NCBI GenBank assembly: GCA_003218525.1
Contig: QHNU01000024.1
Location: 1 to 29,435, forward strand
Reading direction: 5' to 3'
Length of the DNA stretch: 29,435 nt
Source of the DNA: Verrucomicrobiota bacterium
GTDB taxonomy: Bacteria > Verrucomicrobiota > Verrucomicrobiia > Chthoniobacterales > UBA10450
The translations under genes and the position numbers were made by a program. Below are positions 1-6,187 of this stretch, one piece after another (the first letter of the stretch is position 1; each line of letters begins with the position of its first letter). The notes beneath the pieces were generated by a model, which had not been told where the DNA came from, did not search any database, and saw nothing but the letters and a program-made list of their open reading frames with translations.

Positions 1-495
1 GTCGGCTGATAGGCCAATGAACTCGGCGTGCTCAATTACCTCTTCGACTGAGCGTGCCTTCGATTTCAATACAGGCGCTTTCTTCTCTCTTTCTTCTACT
101 ATTTCTTCTCTCTTTCTTGTATTACCCGGCAATTGACGACGCAGACGCTCATTGCCGCACGTTAGGAAATTATTGCCTATCGTGTGGCAACCATTGCCGA
201 TTGGAACGGATTGCTGTAGTTCGTAGGTGCTCGGCGCGCGAAACTTCTCGTTATGGAAGTTTGGAGTTATCCTGAGAAGCTGGCAGGCTTGCAGCCCTGT
301 TAGGATCGTCCGCACCGTTCGCTGGCCTACTCCAGCTCGCTTGGCAATATCGCTCTGAGTCGCGATGAATGCGCCAGCCGTGCCCGTATTTGACTCGATC
401 TCGCTCAACGCCAGGTCAAACCAGTCACGTATGCGGCGCAAGGCTTCCTTTGATTGCCAGCAAAACGGCCCGTCCTTTGTTGTTCGAGGCGTCAT
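1..495 (-). CDS. Winged-helix/HTH protein of the integrative element, C-terminus off the left edge
   Basis: An uninterrupted 165-codon frame opens at ATG 495-493 and is still open at base 1. It starts with MTPRTTKDGPFCWQSKEALR and has a helix-turn-helix-like stretch at about residues 45-75 (QSDIAKRAGVGQRTVRTILT), followed by a hydrophobic LLRI wing-like segment. From about residue 125 it becomes a charged Lys/Glu/Arg linker. The FCWQSKEALR opening followed by an HTH resembles element-borne DNA-binding or replication-associated proteins, recalled from memory and not searched. The start overlaps the stop of the upstream gene as ATGA (492-495), which supports both the start and co-translation. 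It could be a replication initiator-like protein or a transcription regulator. The missing C-terminus would decide. Confidence 0.7.
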   Translation of the reverse strand, partial: MTPRTTKDGPFCWQSKEALRRIRDWFDLALSEIESNTGTAGAFIATQSDIAKRAGVGQRTVRTILTGLQACQLLRITPNFHNEKFRAPSTYELQQSVPIGNGCHTIGNNFLTCGNERLRRQLPGNTRKREEIVEEREKKAPVLKSKARSVEEVIEHAEFIGLSAD

Positions 496-737
496 GGTGC
501 AATCAACTTCTGTTGAATCCCTGCTAGGGTGCCGTTCAGGGCCTGAAGGTGTTTTCTATGGCCAGTTCTAATGAACTCCGCGAATAGGTTATCCACCCGA
601 CTTTGCCAGCTCGTTAAGTGGAGGCTTTTGACAAAGCGCAGACGCTGCAGTAGTAATCGGCCGTCAGTTTTTTCGATTGAAGAGAGGCGGGTAATCGGGC
701 CGCCTTTCTCATTATTTGGAGGTGAAGCGGCGATCAT
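492..737 (-). CDS. Small protein of unknown function in element operon
   Basis: This is an 81-residue frame, and I do not recognise its family. It is moderately basic, with an amphipathic central part (RLLLQRLRFVKSLHLTSWQS) and a C-terminal segment rich in Leu, Gly and Gln. It has no Cys and no obvious membrane segment. The case for a real gene is its junctions. Its ATG overlaps the stop of the HTH gene (734-737) and its TGA overlaps the ATG of the winged-helix gene (492-495). Three genes are thus chained by two ATGA overlaps. That arrangement suggests translational coupling and perhaps a shared role in excision, replication or control of the element. Confidence 0.55.
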   Translation of the reverse strand: MIAASPPNNEKGGPITRLSSIEKTDGRLLLQRLRFVKSLHLTSWQSRVDNLFAEFIRTGHRKHLQALNGTLAGIQQKLIAP

Positions 738-931
738 GCGACCTCCTTCACGGTGAACTTGGCAAGCGCGCGCTCAACGTCCTGCCATCGGTATCTAACG
801 CAACGAGGCGAAACGCGGATTACTGGAATAAGTTTTTGCGAAGCCCAGTTTTGAACCGTCCGTGGGCAGACCTTTGCACGCTGCGCCACTTCGGGCGTAT
901 CGATCAACTCATGATTTGTCTCTACAAGCAT
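734..931 (-). CDS. Excisionase-like helix-turn-helix DNA-binding protein
   Basis: This 65-residue protein is almost entirely one MerR/excisionase-type HTH domain. It reads ...IDTPEVAQRAKVCPRTVQNW followed by a short wing and RYRWQDVERAL. The pattern 'T..VA....V..RTVQNW...G/KLIP..R......R....DVE' is typical of the HTH_17/excisionase family. In an element with a tyrosine recombinase such a protein usually acts as the directionality factor, or as a small regulator of the operon. It starts at ATG 931-929 and is the first gene of the three-gene overlapping operon. Two inverted repeats lie in the 258-base gap upstream and could be binding sites. Whether it is an excisionase or a repressor cannot be told from sequence alone. 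Confidence 0.75.
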   Translation of the reverse strand: MLVETNHELIDTPEVAQRAKVCPRTVQNWASQKLIPVIRVSPRCVRYRWQDVERALAKFTVKEVA

Positions 932-945
932 AATTCGATTTTTCT

Positions 946-963
946 GAGAGCAATTACGCTCTC
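946..963. promoter_or_regulatory. Inverted repeat just upstream of the HTH gene
   Basis: GAGAGC and GCTCTC form a perfect 6-bp dyad around a 6-base centre, ending 15 bases upstream of the HTH start codon on the minus strand. A larger symmetric pair, TTGTCTC at 916-922 and GAGACAA at 981-987, encloses it. This is a plausible operator for self-regulation. It could also be only an RNA hairpin near the start codon. Confidence 0.35.
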
Positions 964-1093
964 GGGTTAATCGAACTGTGGAGACAAGCGCCGTTCTCGG
1001 CGGGAGCAGTAAAGCTAGCTCCTTCTTATGTCCGTCGTGCTGCTTTATTGCCTGGGCATCCGCTCACAAATTAACTTCCGCTTGCAGGCGTCA

Positions 1094-1109
1094 AGCAGAC
1101 TGGTCTGCT
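1094..1109. promoter_or_regulatory. Operator-like dyad AGCAGAC-N2-GTCTGCT
   Basis: Two 7-base arms are perfectly complementary around a 2-base centre, in the 258-base gap (932-1189) between the small basic gene and the HTH operon. The tight spacing is typical of a dimeric regulator site. A further 7-bp inverted pair, AAGACAA at 1140-1146 and TTGTCTT at 1167-1173, lies about 30 bases away. The rest of the gap shows no convincing coding sequence. Confidence 0.4.
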
Positions 1110-1189
1110 ACGACGATCCGAATACTTACGCGTCCGGACAAGACAATAGAACTCGAATTGTACGCCTTGTCTTACTGCCTATTTTCTGG

Positions 1190-1438
1190 TCAGTTCGCAG
1201 GATTGCGTCTACTTTCAAGACGGCGCAAAAGTTTTCGCTCTTTTACAGAAGCAAGCGGGATCAAGAGCTTCTTGCCTTCAGCATTATCCTTTTTCGCCAA
1301 ATTTCGAATACGCTCTCCATAAGCCTGAAGCCGGTCGATGTCAGCATCGTTAGCCGCCTTCCCCGCAAGAGCAGCTTCCCTTTTGGCGTCCATTCGCCTC
1401 TTCAGCCGCGCTTCATGTTTTGCTTTTCTACTGTGCAT
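1190..1438 (-). CDS. Small basic protein downstream of the integrase
   Basis: This 82-residue protein begins five bases after the integrase stop and reads in the same direction, so it is probably co-transcribed with it. It is very rich in Lys, Arg, Ala and Glu. The N-terminal third reads like a charged helix (RKAKHEARLKRRMDAKREAA), and the end is again basic (ERKLLRRLESRR). There is no Cys and no membrane segment. I do not recognise a family. A charged helical protein next to an integrase could be an accessory DNA-binding protein, but that is only inference. Composition bias means a spurious frame is possible. The tight junction to int is the main support. Confidence 0.5.
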   Translation of the reverse strand: MHSRKAKHEARLKRRMDAKREAALAGKAANDADIDRLQAYGERIRNLAKKDNAEGKKLLIPLASVKERKLLRRLESRRNPAN

Positions 1439-1443
1439 TGTTT

Positions 1444-2634
1444 CTAAGCGGCAGTGCCAAATTGTACGACCTTGTTAGCGCGTGCAGGAACGATGTTCCA
1501 ATATCGCTCGGCCTGCTTTGGTTTCACGAGTTGCCGGTAATGACGAAAAACAAGGTCGCTGTCGGTATGTCCCAGCTCCAATGCCAGCGCAGCAGAATCA
1601 TTGAATCGCGCCAAGTGATAGCTGGTGTAACCGTGCCGCAAAGCGTTACTGGGCCAATCGTGAATACCCGCCGCGTATCGTGTCCGTTCCAGTAGCTTTC
1701 GATAATTTGGAGGCGTGACGTTCCCGTGCTTTTGCGCGTATGGAGCGAGCCATTGCGCGAGATTCGGCTGGATCTTTACGAATCGCCTGCGAGCGCTTTT
1801 CGCTTTGGCCGATGTGACTTCAATGAGGCCGGATTCCAGATCAACTTCGCGCCAATCCAGGCGCTCCAGCTCGGCCCGGCGCAATCCGGCAAAAGCGCCG
1901 ATCGCGATGAACGAGAGCAATTCTGGTGGCGAGTGTTCCAACAGCGCAGCCGTGTGCTCAACCGATAAAATGCCGACAACGCTCTCGACGACTTTTGCCT
2001 CTGCGCTCTTCGTCGCGGGATTGGAGACACAATAGCCCTTTCCCATTGCGTAATTAAAAGCAACGACCAGCACGCGGCGGAAATTGTTGCGCGTTGTGGC
2101 AGCGAGCAATTTTCCTGTCTCTTTGTCGCTGAGGGACCGCAACCATTGATCAACGTCTGTTGAAGTGATTTCAGCAACGGGTTTGCCGTCGAAGTCAGCT
2201 GCGAATTGTCCCAAGCGGCTCTTTAAATCGCCCAGGTAACGTTCGCTCGCGCCGTCCGCTGCTTTGATATTCAAAAGCTCGGCGACGAGCTCTGCCGCCG
2301 TGCAGGAGCGGTTGGTTGCCTGAAGGTGTGGAAGATAAAACGAAACTGCATCACGAATCGTTTTCGCGAACGGCATCAACTTCTCAGCGCACTCGAGATA
2401 TTCTGCGCGTTGCTTCTCATTAAACGCCATTCCGGCCGTGCCGTAATTTTGTTGTTCGATGAGTTTCGTTCTCAGGAACGTCCCCGCTTCTCGCTTGCCG
2501 TGATCGTCGTCGCTTCTGCCGGTCGATTTAAAAAATCGCCGGTTCCGTCCTTTCCCAACTTTCGGCCAAATGACGCACCAGTACCGTCCACCATTAATCT
2601 TCACTTTCGTCAGCCTGGTTGCAGTCTTGCGCAT
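1444..2634 (-). CDS. int: Tyrosine recombinase / phage-type integrase
   Basis: This 396-residue site-specific recombinase would integrate and excise the element at the neighbouring tRNA-Arg. The N-terminus (to about residue 50) has the basic, aromatic-rich look of an arm-binding region. Residues about 95-210 look like the core-binding SAM-like domain. The catalytic domain follows: Arg252 in GLRRAEL, a Lys-rich beta-hairpin near 275-285, Arg333-His334 in NALRHG, His356 in ELGHTDSD and the nucleophile Tyr366 in FRHYRQL. The first residue of the usual H-x-x-R box is Asn330 instead of His, a variation worth noting. The ATG at 2634 follows a strong promoter so closely that the mRNA may be leaderless. 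A GTG at codon 11 is an alternative start. Confidence 0.93.
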   Translation of the reverse strand: MRKTATRLTKVKINGGRYWCVIWPKVGKGRNRRFFKSTGRSDDDHGKREAGTFLRTKLIEQQNYGTAGMAFNEKQRAEYLECAEKLMPFAKTIRDAVSFYLPHLQATNRSCTAAELVAELLNIKAADGASERYLGDLKSRLGQFAADFDGKPVAEITSTDVDQWLRSLSDKETGKLLAATTRNNFRRVLVVAFNYAMGKGYCVSNPATKSAEAKVVESVVGILSVEHTAALLEHSPPELLSFIAIGAFAGLRRAELERLDWREVDLESGLIEVTSAKAKSARRRFVKIQPNLAQWLAPYAQKHGNVTPPNYRKLLERTRYAAGIHDWPSNALRHGYTSYHLARFNDSAALALELGHTDSDLVFRHYRQLVKPKQAERYWNIVPARANKVVQFGTAA

Positions 2635-2643
2635 GGTGACGCA

Positions 2644-2672
2644 ACGATATGAAAAGAGGCGCTATTTGTCAA
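2644..2672 (-). promoter_or_regulatory. Sigma-70-type promoter of the integrase gene
   Basis: Reading the minus strand, a perfect TTGACA (2672-2667) is followed by a 17-base spacer and TATCGT (2649-2644), which matches four of six consensus bases. The -10 box ends only nine bases before the integrase ATG. Transcription would therefore start at or just before the start codon. Confidence 0.6.
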
Positions 2673-2733
2673 GTATTCGCCAACACGATTTTTGCGGCAG
2701 ACAGATACCGAATTTCCCTCGTGTTTAGAGGAG

Positions 2734-2807
2734 CGCGCCCGGGGTGACTCGAACACCCGACCCACGGATTAGAAATCCGTTGCTCTATCCGGCTGAGCTA
2801 CGGGCGC
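2734..2807 (-). tRNA. tRNA-Arg (anticodon UCU)
   Basis: The minus strand folds into a full cloverleaf. The acceptor stem GCGCCCG pairs with CGGGCGC. The D arm is AGCTCAGCCGGATAGAGC. The anticodon stem ACGGA/TCCGT encloses a TTTCTAA loop with anticodon TCT. The T arm is GGGTG-TTCGAGT-CACCC. The discriminator base is G, and no CCA is encoded: the next bases on the minus strand are CTC. Its 3' end marks the boundary with the integrative element, and the gene remains intact after integration. Confidence 0.95.
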
Positions 2808-2905
2808 AAAAAGCATTTACAGAAGGTATTGCGAGCGCAGGTGGCCGTAAATTGTTTTGTGCTCGACAAGCGAAGCCAGACGTGGCTCGTCACCGCTATT
2901 CCAAA

Positions 2906-4126
2906 TCAGCATTTCATGTGGACAGTATCATCGCCGGTTGGGTGGCTTGGGCGGCTAAGCCAGCCAAGAGCGGTTGAGGTAAGAAATCTTCGATCCAGCT
3001 GATATTCTTCGGCAGCGTGCCGAAGAAACCAGCCCGCATATGGCAAGCGACTAGAATCAAACGGATCTGGAAACGCCGCCTGGAGATCCGGCCGTTTCCG
3101 GTAAATGAAGACGGCTAAATTTGTAATTGGCGGAATACCGCTCTGTCGGAATGGGTCGTCATCTGCCGGCGCATTCAACCAATCAAACAAGGACGTCGGA
3201 GCGGCCCTGCCGGATATCAGACTCCAGGGCTCTGCCTTGGCCGCAGGGACGTTTGCGAACGCTTCAGCGACAATGGAAACAAACGGCACGCCGTTGTCGA
3301 AGAAAAGGCAATCGGACTTCCGAATAGGTGGTCCGATTGCCGCCTCGTCCTCGTTACTAGGACTACCGAATCCCAAATCGTAATTCAGAAATGCAAACTG
3401 GGATTTAAATGGTTCTTCGTCTCGAAAACGACGGATGATTTCTGGTGGGAGCTTTGTGCGCCATTCCCCAGGCAATCCCCTACGAAAAAACCTGCTGTCG
3501 CTGCGGTACTTCTCCTTGAGGACGTGGATTTCACAGCAATCAATTGATTGCTGAATGCGATCGCTTGGCACAGGAGCGATGATGCGGGCGAGCTGGCCGA
3601 GCGTGGACGCCGGATCTGCCCGAAGATCTTCGTAACGAATAACTGTACTTTGCTTGGTGAGCATCCAACTGATCGAGATATTTAGGTCGCTCATCACCCG
3701 GTCCTGCAAAGCACGAATAAGTTCTCCGTTAACGATATGGTGTGCTAAAGAGGCGGTCGCGTGCCGTTCTTTGAAATCGGCGGCGAGGGCGCGCTCTATC
3801 CCCGGATCATCTTTGTACAGTTCCGGGTAATGGCAGCAGTAATGATAAAGCGATACGAGGAGGTCAGCCGGATGACGGACCGTGGTGAGGAGCCACGTTC
3901 GATTTGCAGCAGCCCACCTAAGGAGTCGCTTCTCCGCAAAAAAATGTTGATGCGCTACCCATCTCGGACCCAGAATCTCCGCCGCGGATTCCGAAAAATT
4001 CGGCTCGAGATGTGGAGTCGGCAAGTCATACATCTGGGAAAGCAGAAGTTTAAGCCAGGTGTTTCCCGTCTTTTCCGTGCTGGCGATTAAGATTCGAAAG
4101 TCTTCGATTTGCATTAGGTCAGCCAT
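2906..4126 (-). CDS. PAPS-dependent sulfotransferase with C-terminal extension
   Basis: The first ~260 residues carry the sulfotransferase signature. The 5'-phosphosulfate loop is STEKTGNTWLK (16-26), the 3'-phosphate-binding stretch is RHPADLLVSLYHY (84-96), and RRGLPGEWR (215-223) matches the usual RKGxxGDW motif. It should transfer sulfate from PAPS to an acceptor hydroxyl. Residues about 265-406 form a separate domain with IYRKRPDLQAAFPDP, a pattern I recall from accessory segments of surface-glycan glycosyltransferases. That points to a glycan acceptor, but this is inference. There is no signal peptide or membrane span. The ATG at 4126 has no clear Shine-Dalgarno, and Met5 is an alternative start. 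It stands alone between the tRNA and an oppositely oriented gene. Confidence 0.85.
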   Translation of the reverse strand: MADLMQIEDFRILIASTEKTGNTWLKLLLSQMYDLPTPHLEPNFSESAAEILGPRWVAHQHFFAEKRLLRWAAANRTWLLTTVRHPADLLVSLYHYCCHYPELYKDDPGIERALAADFKERHATASLAHHIVNGELIRALQDRVMSDLNISISWMLTKQSTVIRYEDLRADPASTLGQLARIIAPVPSDRIQQSIDCCEIHVLKEKYRSDSRFFRRGLPGEWRTKLPPEIIRRFRDEEPFKSQFAFLNYDLGFGSPSNEDEAAIGPPIRKSDCLFFDNGVPFVSIVAEAFANVPAAKAEPWSLISGRAAPTSLFDWLNAPADDDPFRQSGIPPITNLAVFIYRKRPDLQAAFPDPFDSSRLPYAGWFLRHAAEEYQLDRRFLTSTALGWLSRPSHPTGDDTVHMKC

Positions 4127-4398
4127 CGAGGTGAAGCGAAAACTCTCGTCCGTCAGATTTCGTCGTAACTCGTTTGCACAGCGAACTGCGGTAAACCGAA
4201 AGGTCAGTTATAATCGGCATCATCTCAGGCGCCGAACGCGCATTGCACCTACCTTAATTAGCATCTTAAGCCGCACCGCTGGCCGTTCCAAGTTCTTGCA
4301 TCGCGCCATTCGACCTCTGGCCAGTTCTGGGCGCAATTCGCAACGAAATTGCCGCCGACCTTTCCAACGCGCACCTTATCTCCTGATTGGAGTGTGAG

Positions 4399-4857
4399 AT
4401 GAAATCAACGATGTTCGTCCTTGGCGGGCTGATCGGCCTTGCTCTTTCCGCCGGGTTGTTCTTGCGTTCGTATCACCAAAAGCAAAATGACATGAACTCA
4501 TTGATGGTGATCGTGCCTTACAAGTACGAAGGGATGTGGGTCTTTGATGACCCGGCAGTTGGACTAAACAAAGAACCGTTCATCGCCGGCATCGACACGC
4601 TCATTGATAAAGCCACGGCCAAGATTCCTCACGCGGAGCACGGATTTCGCGCAATATTCAGCGCGATGCCATTTCCGGGTGCAAATTTCAAACTTGAATG
4701 GCGTCGTGAGGATTCGGGCGGCAATTGGTATTACAGCCCTGAGTTTCAACAAGAGGGTTGGCTTTGTCCGGCGCTCTTCAAATACTTCACAAGCGCACCG
4801 CGCGAAATCTACGTTAAGGTCGAGCCGCGAGGGTCGGAGCTATCGGCTAATCGCTGA
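4399..4857 (+). CDS. Membrane-anchored protein of unknown function (DUF6717-like)
   Basis: This protein of about 152 residues starts at ATG 4399, preceded by GGAG six bases upstream. A TTG four codons earlier is less likely. Residues about 4-23 form a hydrophobic N-terminal anchor. The rest is a compact soluble domain with distinctive blocks: PYKYEGMWVFDDP, KEPFIAGID, AMPFPGANFKLEW, GGNWYY and GWLCPALFKYF. These blocks remind me of DUF6717, recalled from memory and not searched. No catalytic motif is evident. The 272-base gap upstream (4127-4398) shows no gene and no clear promoter. Its end overlaps a convergent small gene by 11 bases. Confidence 0.8.
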   Translation: MKSTMFVLGGLIGLALSAGLFLRSYHQKQNDMNSLMVIVPYKYEGMWVFDDPAVGLNKEPFIAGIDTLIDKATAKIPHAEHGFRAIFSAMPFPGANFKLEWRREDSGGNWYYSPEFQQEGWLCPALFKYFTSAPREIYVKVEPRGSELSANR

Positions 4858-5062
4858 CGCGGTGTTTCAACTCCCACACTCGCAGCGCTGCCAGTAGCAA
4901 TGCTTTTGTGCGGGCGAGCGTACCGACGCTTGGAAGGCCTGGCGATGAGGACGGAGCGGCTTTGGAGTCGGCGCTGCGAGGGCGTCCACGTTTGCGCGTT
5001 GGCTTTGCATTGCGCACGCGTCTGGCGGCGGCGGCGCTGCTGGGTAAACGTCCACTGTTCAT
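4847..5062 (-). CDS. Small basic protein with AT-hook-like motif
   Basis: This 71-residue protein has an Ala/Arg-rich N-terminus, the sequence KRGRPRS at about residues 24-30 that matches an AT-hook core (RGRP), and a helical C-terminus (TLARTKALLLAALRVWELKH). Its start is well supported: GGAGG sits seven bases upstream of the ATG at 5062. Two other frames over the same stretch are open but lack such a site. It ends inside the tail of the convergent gene (11-base overlap). An AT-hook would suggest binding to AT-rich DNA. I do not recognise a family, and a short spurious frame cannot be excluded. Confidence 0.5.
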   Translation of the reverse strand: MNSGRLPSSAAAARRVRNAKPTRKRGRPRSADSKAAPSSSPGLPSVGTLARTKALLLAALRVWELKHRVSD

Positions 5063-5170
5063 TATTGACCCTCCAAAGCAGCTTCCAAGCCAGACTTTTC
5101 ATAAGAGTTTCGCGGCTGAGGAGCGAAAAGCGCTTGTTCCTATCGCAATTTGCCTCCAGTTTCACGCGTC

Positions 5171-6175
5171 ATGGCCAATCGGAAGCTTGGTTGCCTCACG
5201 CTGTTTTTGTTTCTGGCGTTATGCGCGAGCGTGATCGTCAACATTTTCCTAACGATTGCTGTGGTTGGTCGTATCAGCGGCGGCAGAATCCGAGAAGAAC
5301 CATGGCAAAGGTTTCGGGAAGTAGTGGTTCAACGTGGCGAGCGCGGTAGTTCGGACCGGATCGCGCTGATCGTCCTGCGCGGGTTGATCAGTACGTCGAT
5401 CCCGGGAAACACGGGAGACAATATGGTCGATGATATGCGCTTCGCCTTGCAACAAGCGCGCGATGACGATCGAATCAAGGCCGTCATATTGGAGGTCGAT
5501 TCTCCCGGCGGCGAAGTCACTGCTTCGGACATCATTTATAACGCCCTAACGAAAACGCGAGCGAAAAAACCGGTCGTTGTTTATATGGATTCACTTGCCG
5601 CTTCCGGTGGCTACTACGTCTCCTGCGGTGGAAAGTATTTAATGGCCAATGAGACCACCATCACCGGCAGTATCGGCGTCATCATTCAAACGCTGAATTA
5701 CGAGCAGCTCTTTAATAAGATTGGGCTCTCCTCGGTCGTGTTCAAAAGCGGGAAATTTAAAGATTTGCTAAACGGCGGACGGCCCTTGATGCCGGAAGAA
5801 CGCGAATTTGTGCAAAGCTTTGTCATGAAGACTTATGACAAGTTCCTCGGCATCGTAGCGAAAGAAAGGAACTTGCCGGCTGACGGATTGCGAAATTCGA
5901 TTGCCGACGGTCGCATCCTTTCGGGTAAGGACGCGCTCGAGAACAAGCTAATCGATAGCGTCGGCCAGATCGAAGACGCTTATGCCAAGGCGAAGCAACT
6001 GGGGGGCGCACCCGATGCAGCGGTGGTCAGATATGCGGCACCTTTCAGCTTGAGCCGTTTTTTCCGTGCGCTTGGGGAGTCTCGCTCTCGATTACAGCTC
6101 GAACTGCCAAAGCAGCTCGTGCCGCAGCTCGAAAGCGGCCGCGCTTATTTTCTGCCGAGCTACTACGCTCCCTAA
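5171..6175 (+). CDS. sppA: Signal peptide peptidase SppA-type serine protease (S49)
   Basis: This 334-residue membrane-anchored protease degrades signal peptides and membrane fragments. An N-terminal transmembrane segment spans about residues 8-33. The S49 core follows: EVDSPGGEV, then the nucleophile Ser145 in LAASGGYYVS, TITGSIGV, and the general base Lys197 in SGKFKD. The Ser/Lys dyad and the single-domain length match the short Bacillus-type form and not the two-domain E. coli SppA. I chose ATG 5171 because the upstream in-frame TTG at 5150 adds only seven unrelated residues. It leads a tight plus-strand run; the next gene starts 12 bases after its stop. Confidence 0.92.
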   Translation: MANRKLGCLTLFLFLALCASVIVNIFLTIAVVGRISGGRIREEPWQRFREVVVQRGERGSSDRIALIVLRGLISTSIPGNTGDNMVDDMRFALQQARDDDRIKAVILEVDSPGGEVTASDIIYNALTKTRAKKPVVVYMDSLAASGGYYVSCGGKYLMANETTITGSIGVIIQTLNYEQLFNKIGLSSVVFKSGKFKDLLNGGRPLMPEEREFVQSFVMKTYDKFLGIVAKERNLPADGLRNSIADGRILSGKDALENKLIDSVGQIEDAYAKAKQLGGAPDAAVVRYAAPFSLSRFFRALGESRSRLQLELPKQLVPQLESGRAYFLPSYYAP

Positions 6176-6187
6176 GCGCCGATCCGC

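Larger units (their letters stand above)
1..2734. mobile_element. Integrative element, one end (extends beyond left edge)
   Basis: A tyrosine recombinase gene begins 100 bases from the 3' end of an intact tRNA-Arg gene, and all element genes read leftward away from the tRNA. This is the usual architecture of an element integrated at a tRNA 3' end. The cargo seen so far is the recombinase, a small basic protein, an excisionase-like HTH protein, a small unknown protein and a winged-helix-like protein cut by the window edge. I found no second copy of the tRNA 3' segment inside the window, so the distal attachment site probably lies to the left. No capsid, portal or conjugation genes are visible, so phage, satellite and integrative plasmid all remain possible. 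Confidence 0.7.

Noticed and set aside
1..1400. Distal attachment repeat of the tRNA-Arg 3' end
   Set aside because: Reading by eye found no copy of the tRNA 3' segment on either strand, so the second att site is probably outside the window.
4059..4397. Plus-strand 112-codon open frame over the sulfotransferase 5' end and gap
   Set aside because: Composition is unlike a protein (Arg/Ser-rich, no hydrophobic pattern), it starts inside a confident gene on the other strand, and it has no ribosome-binding site.
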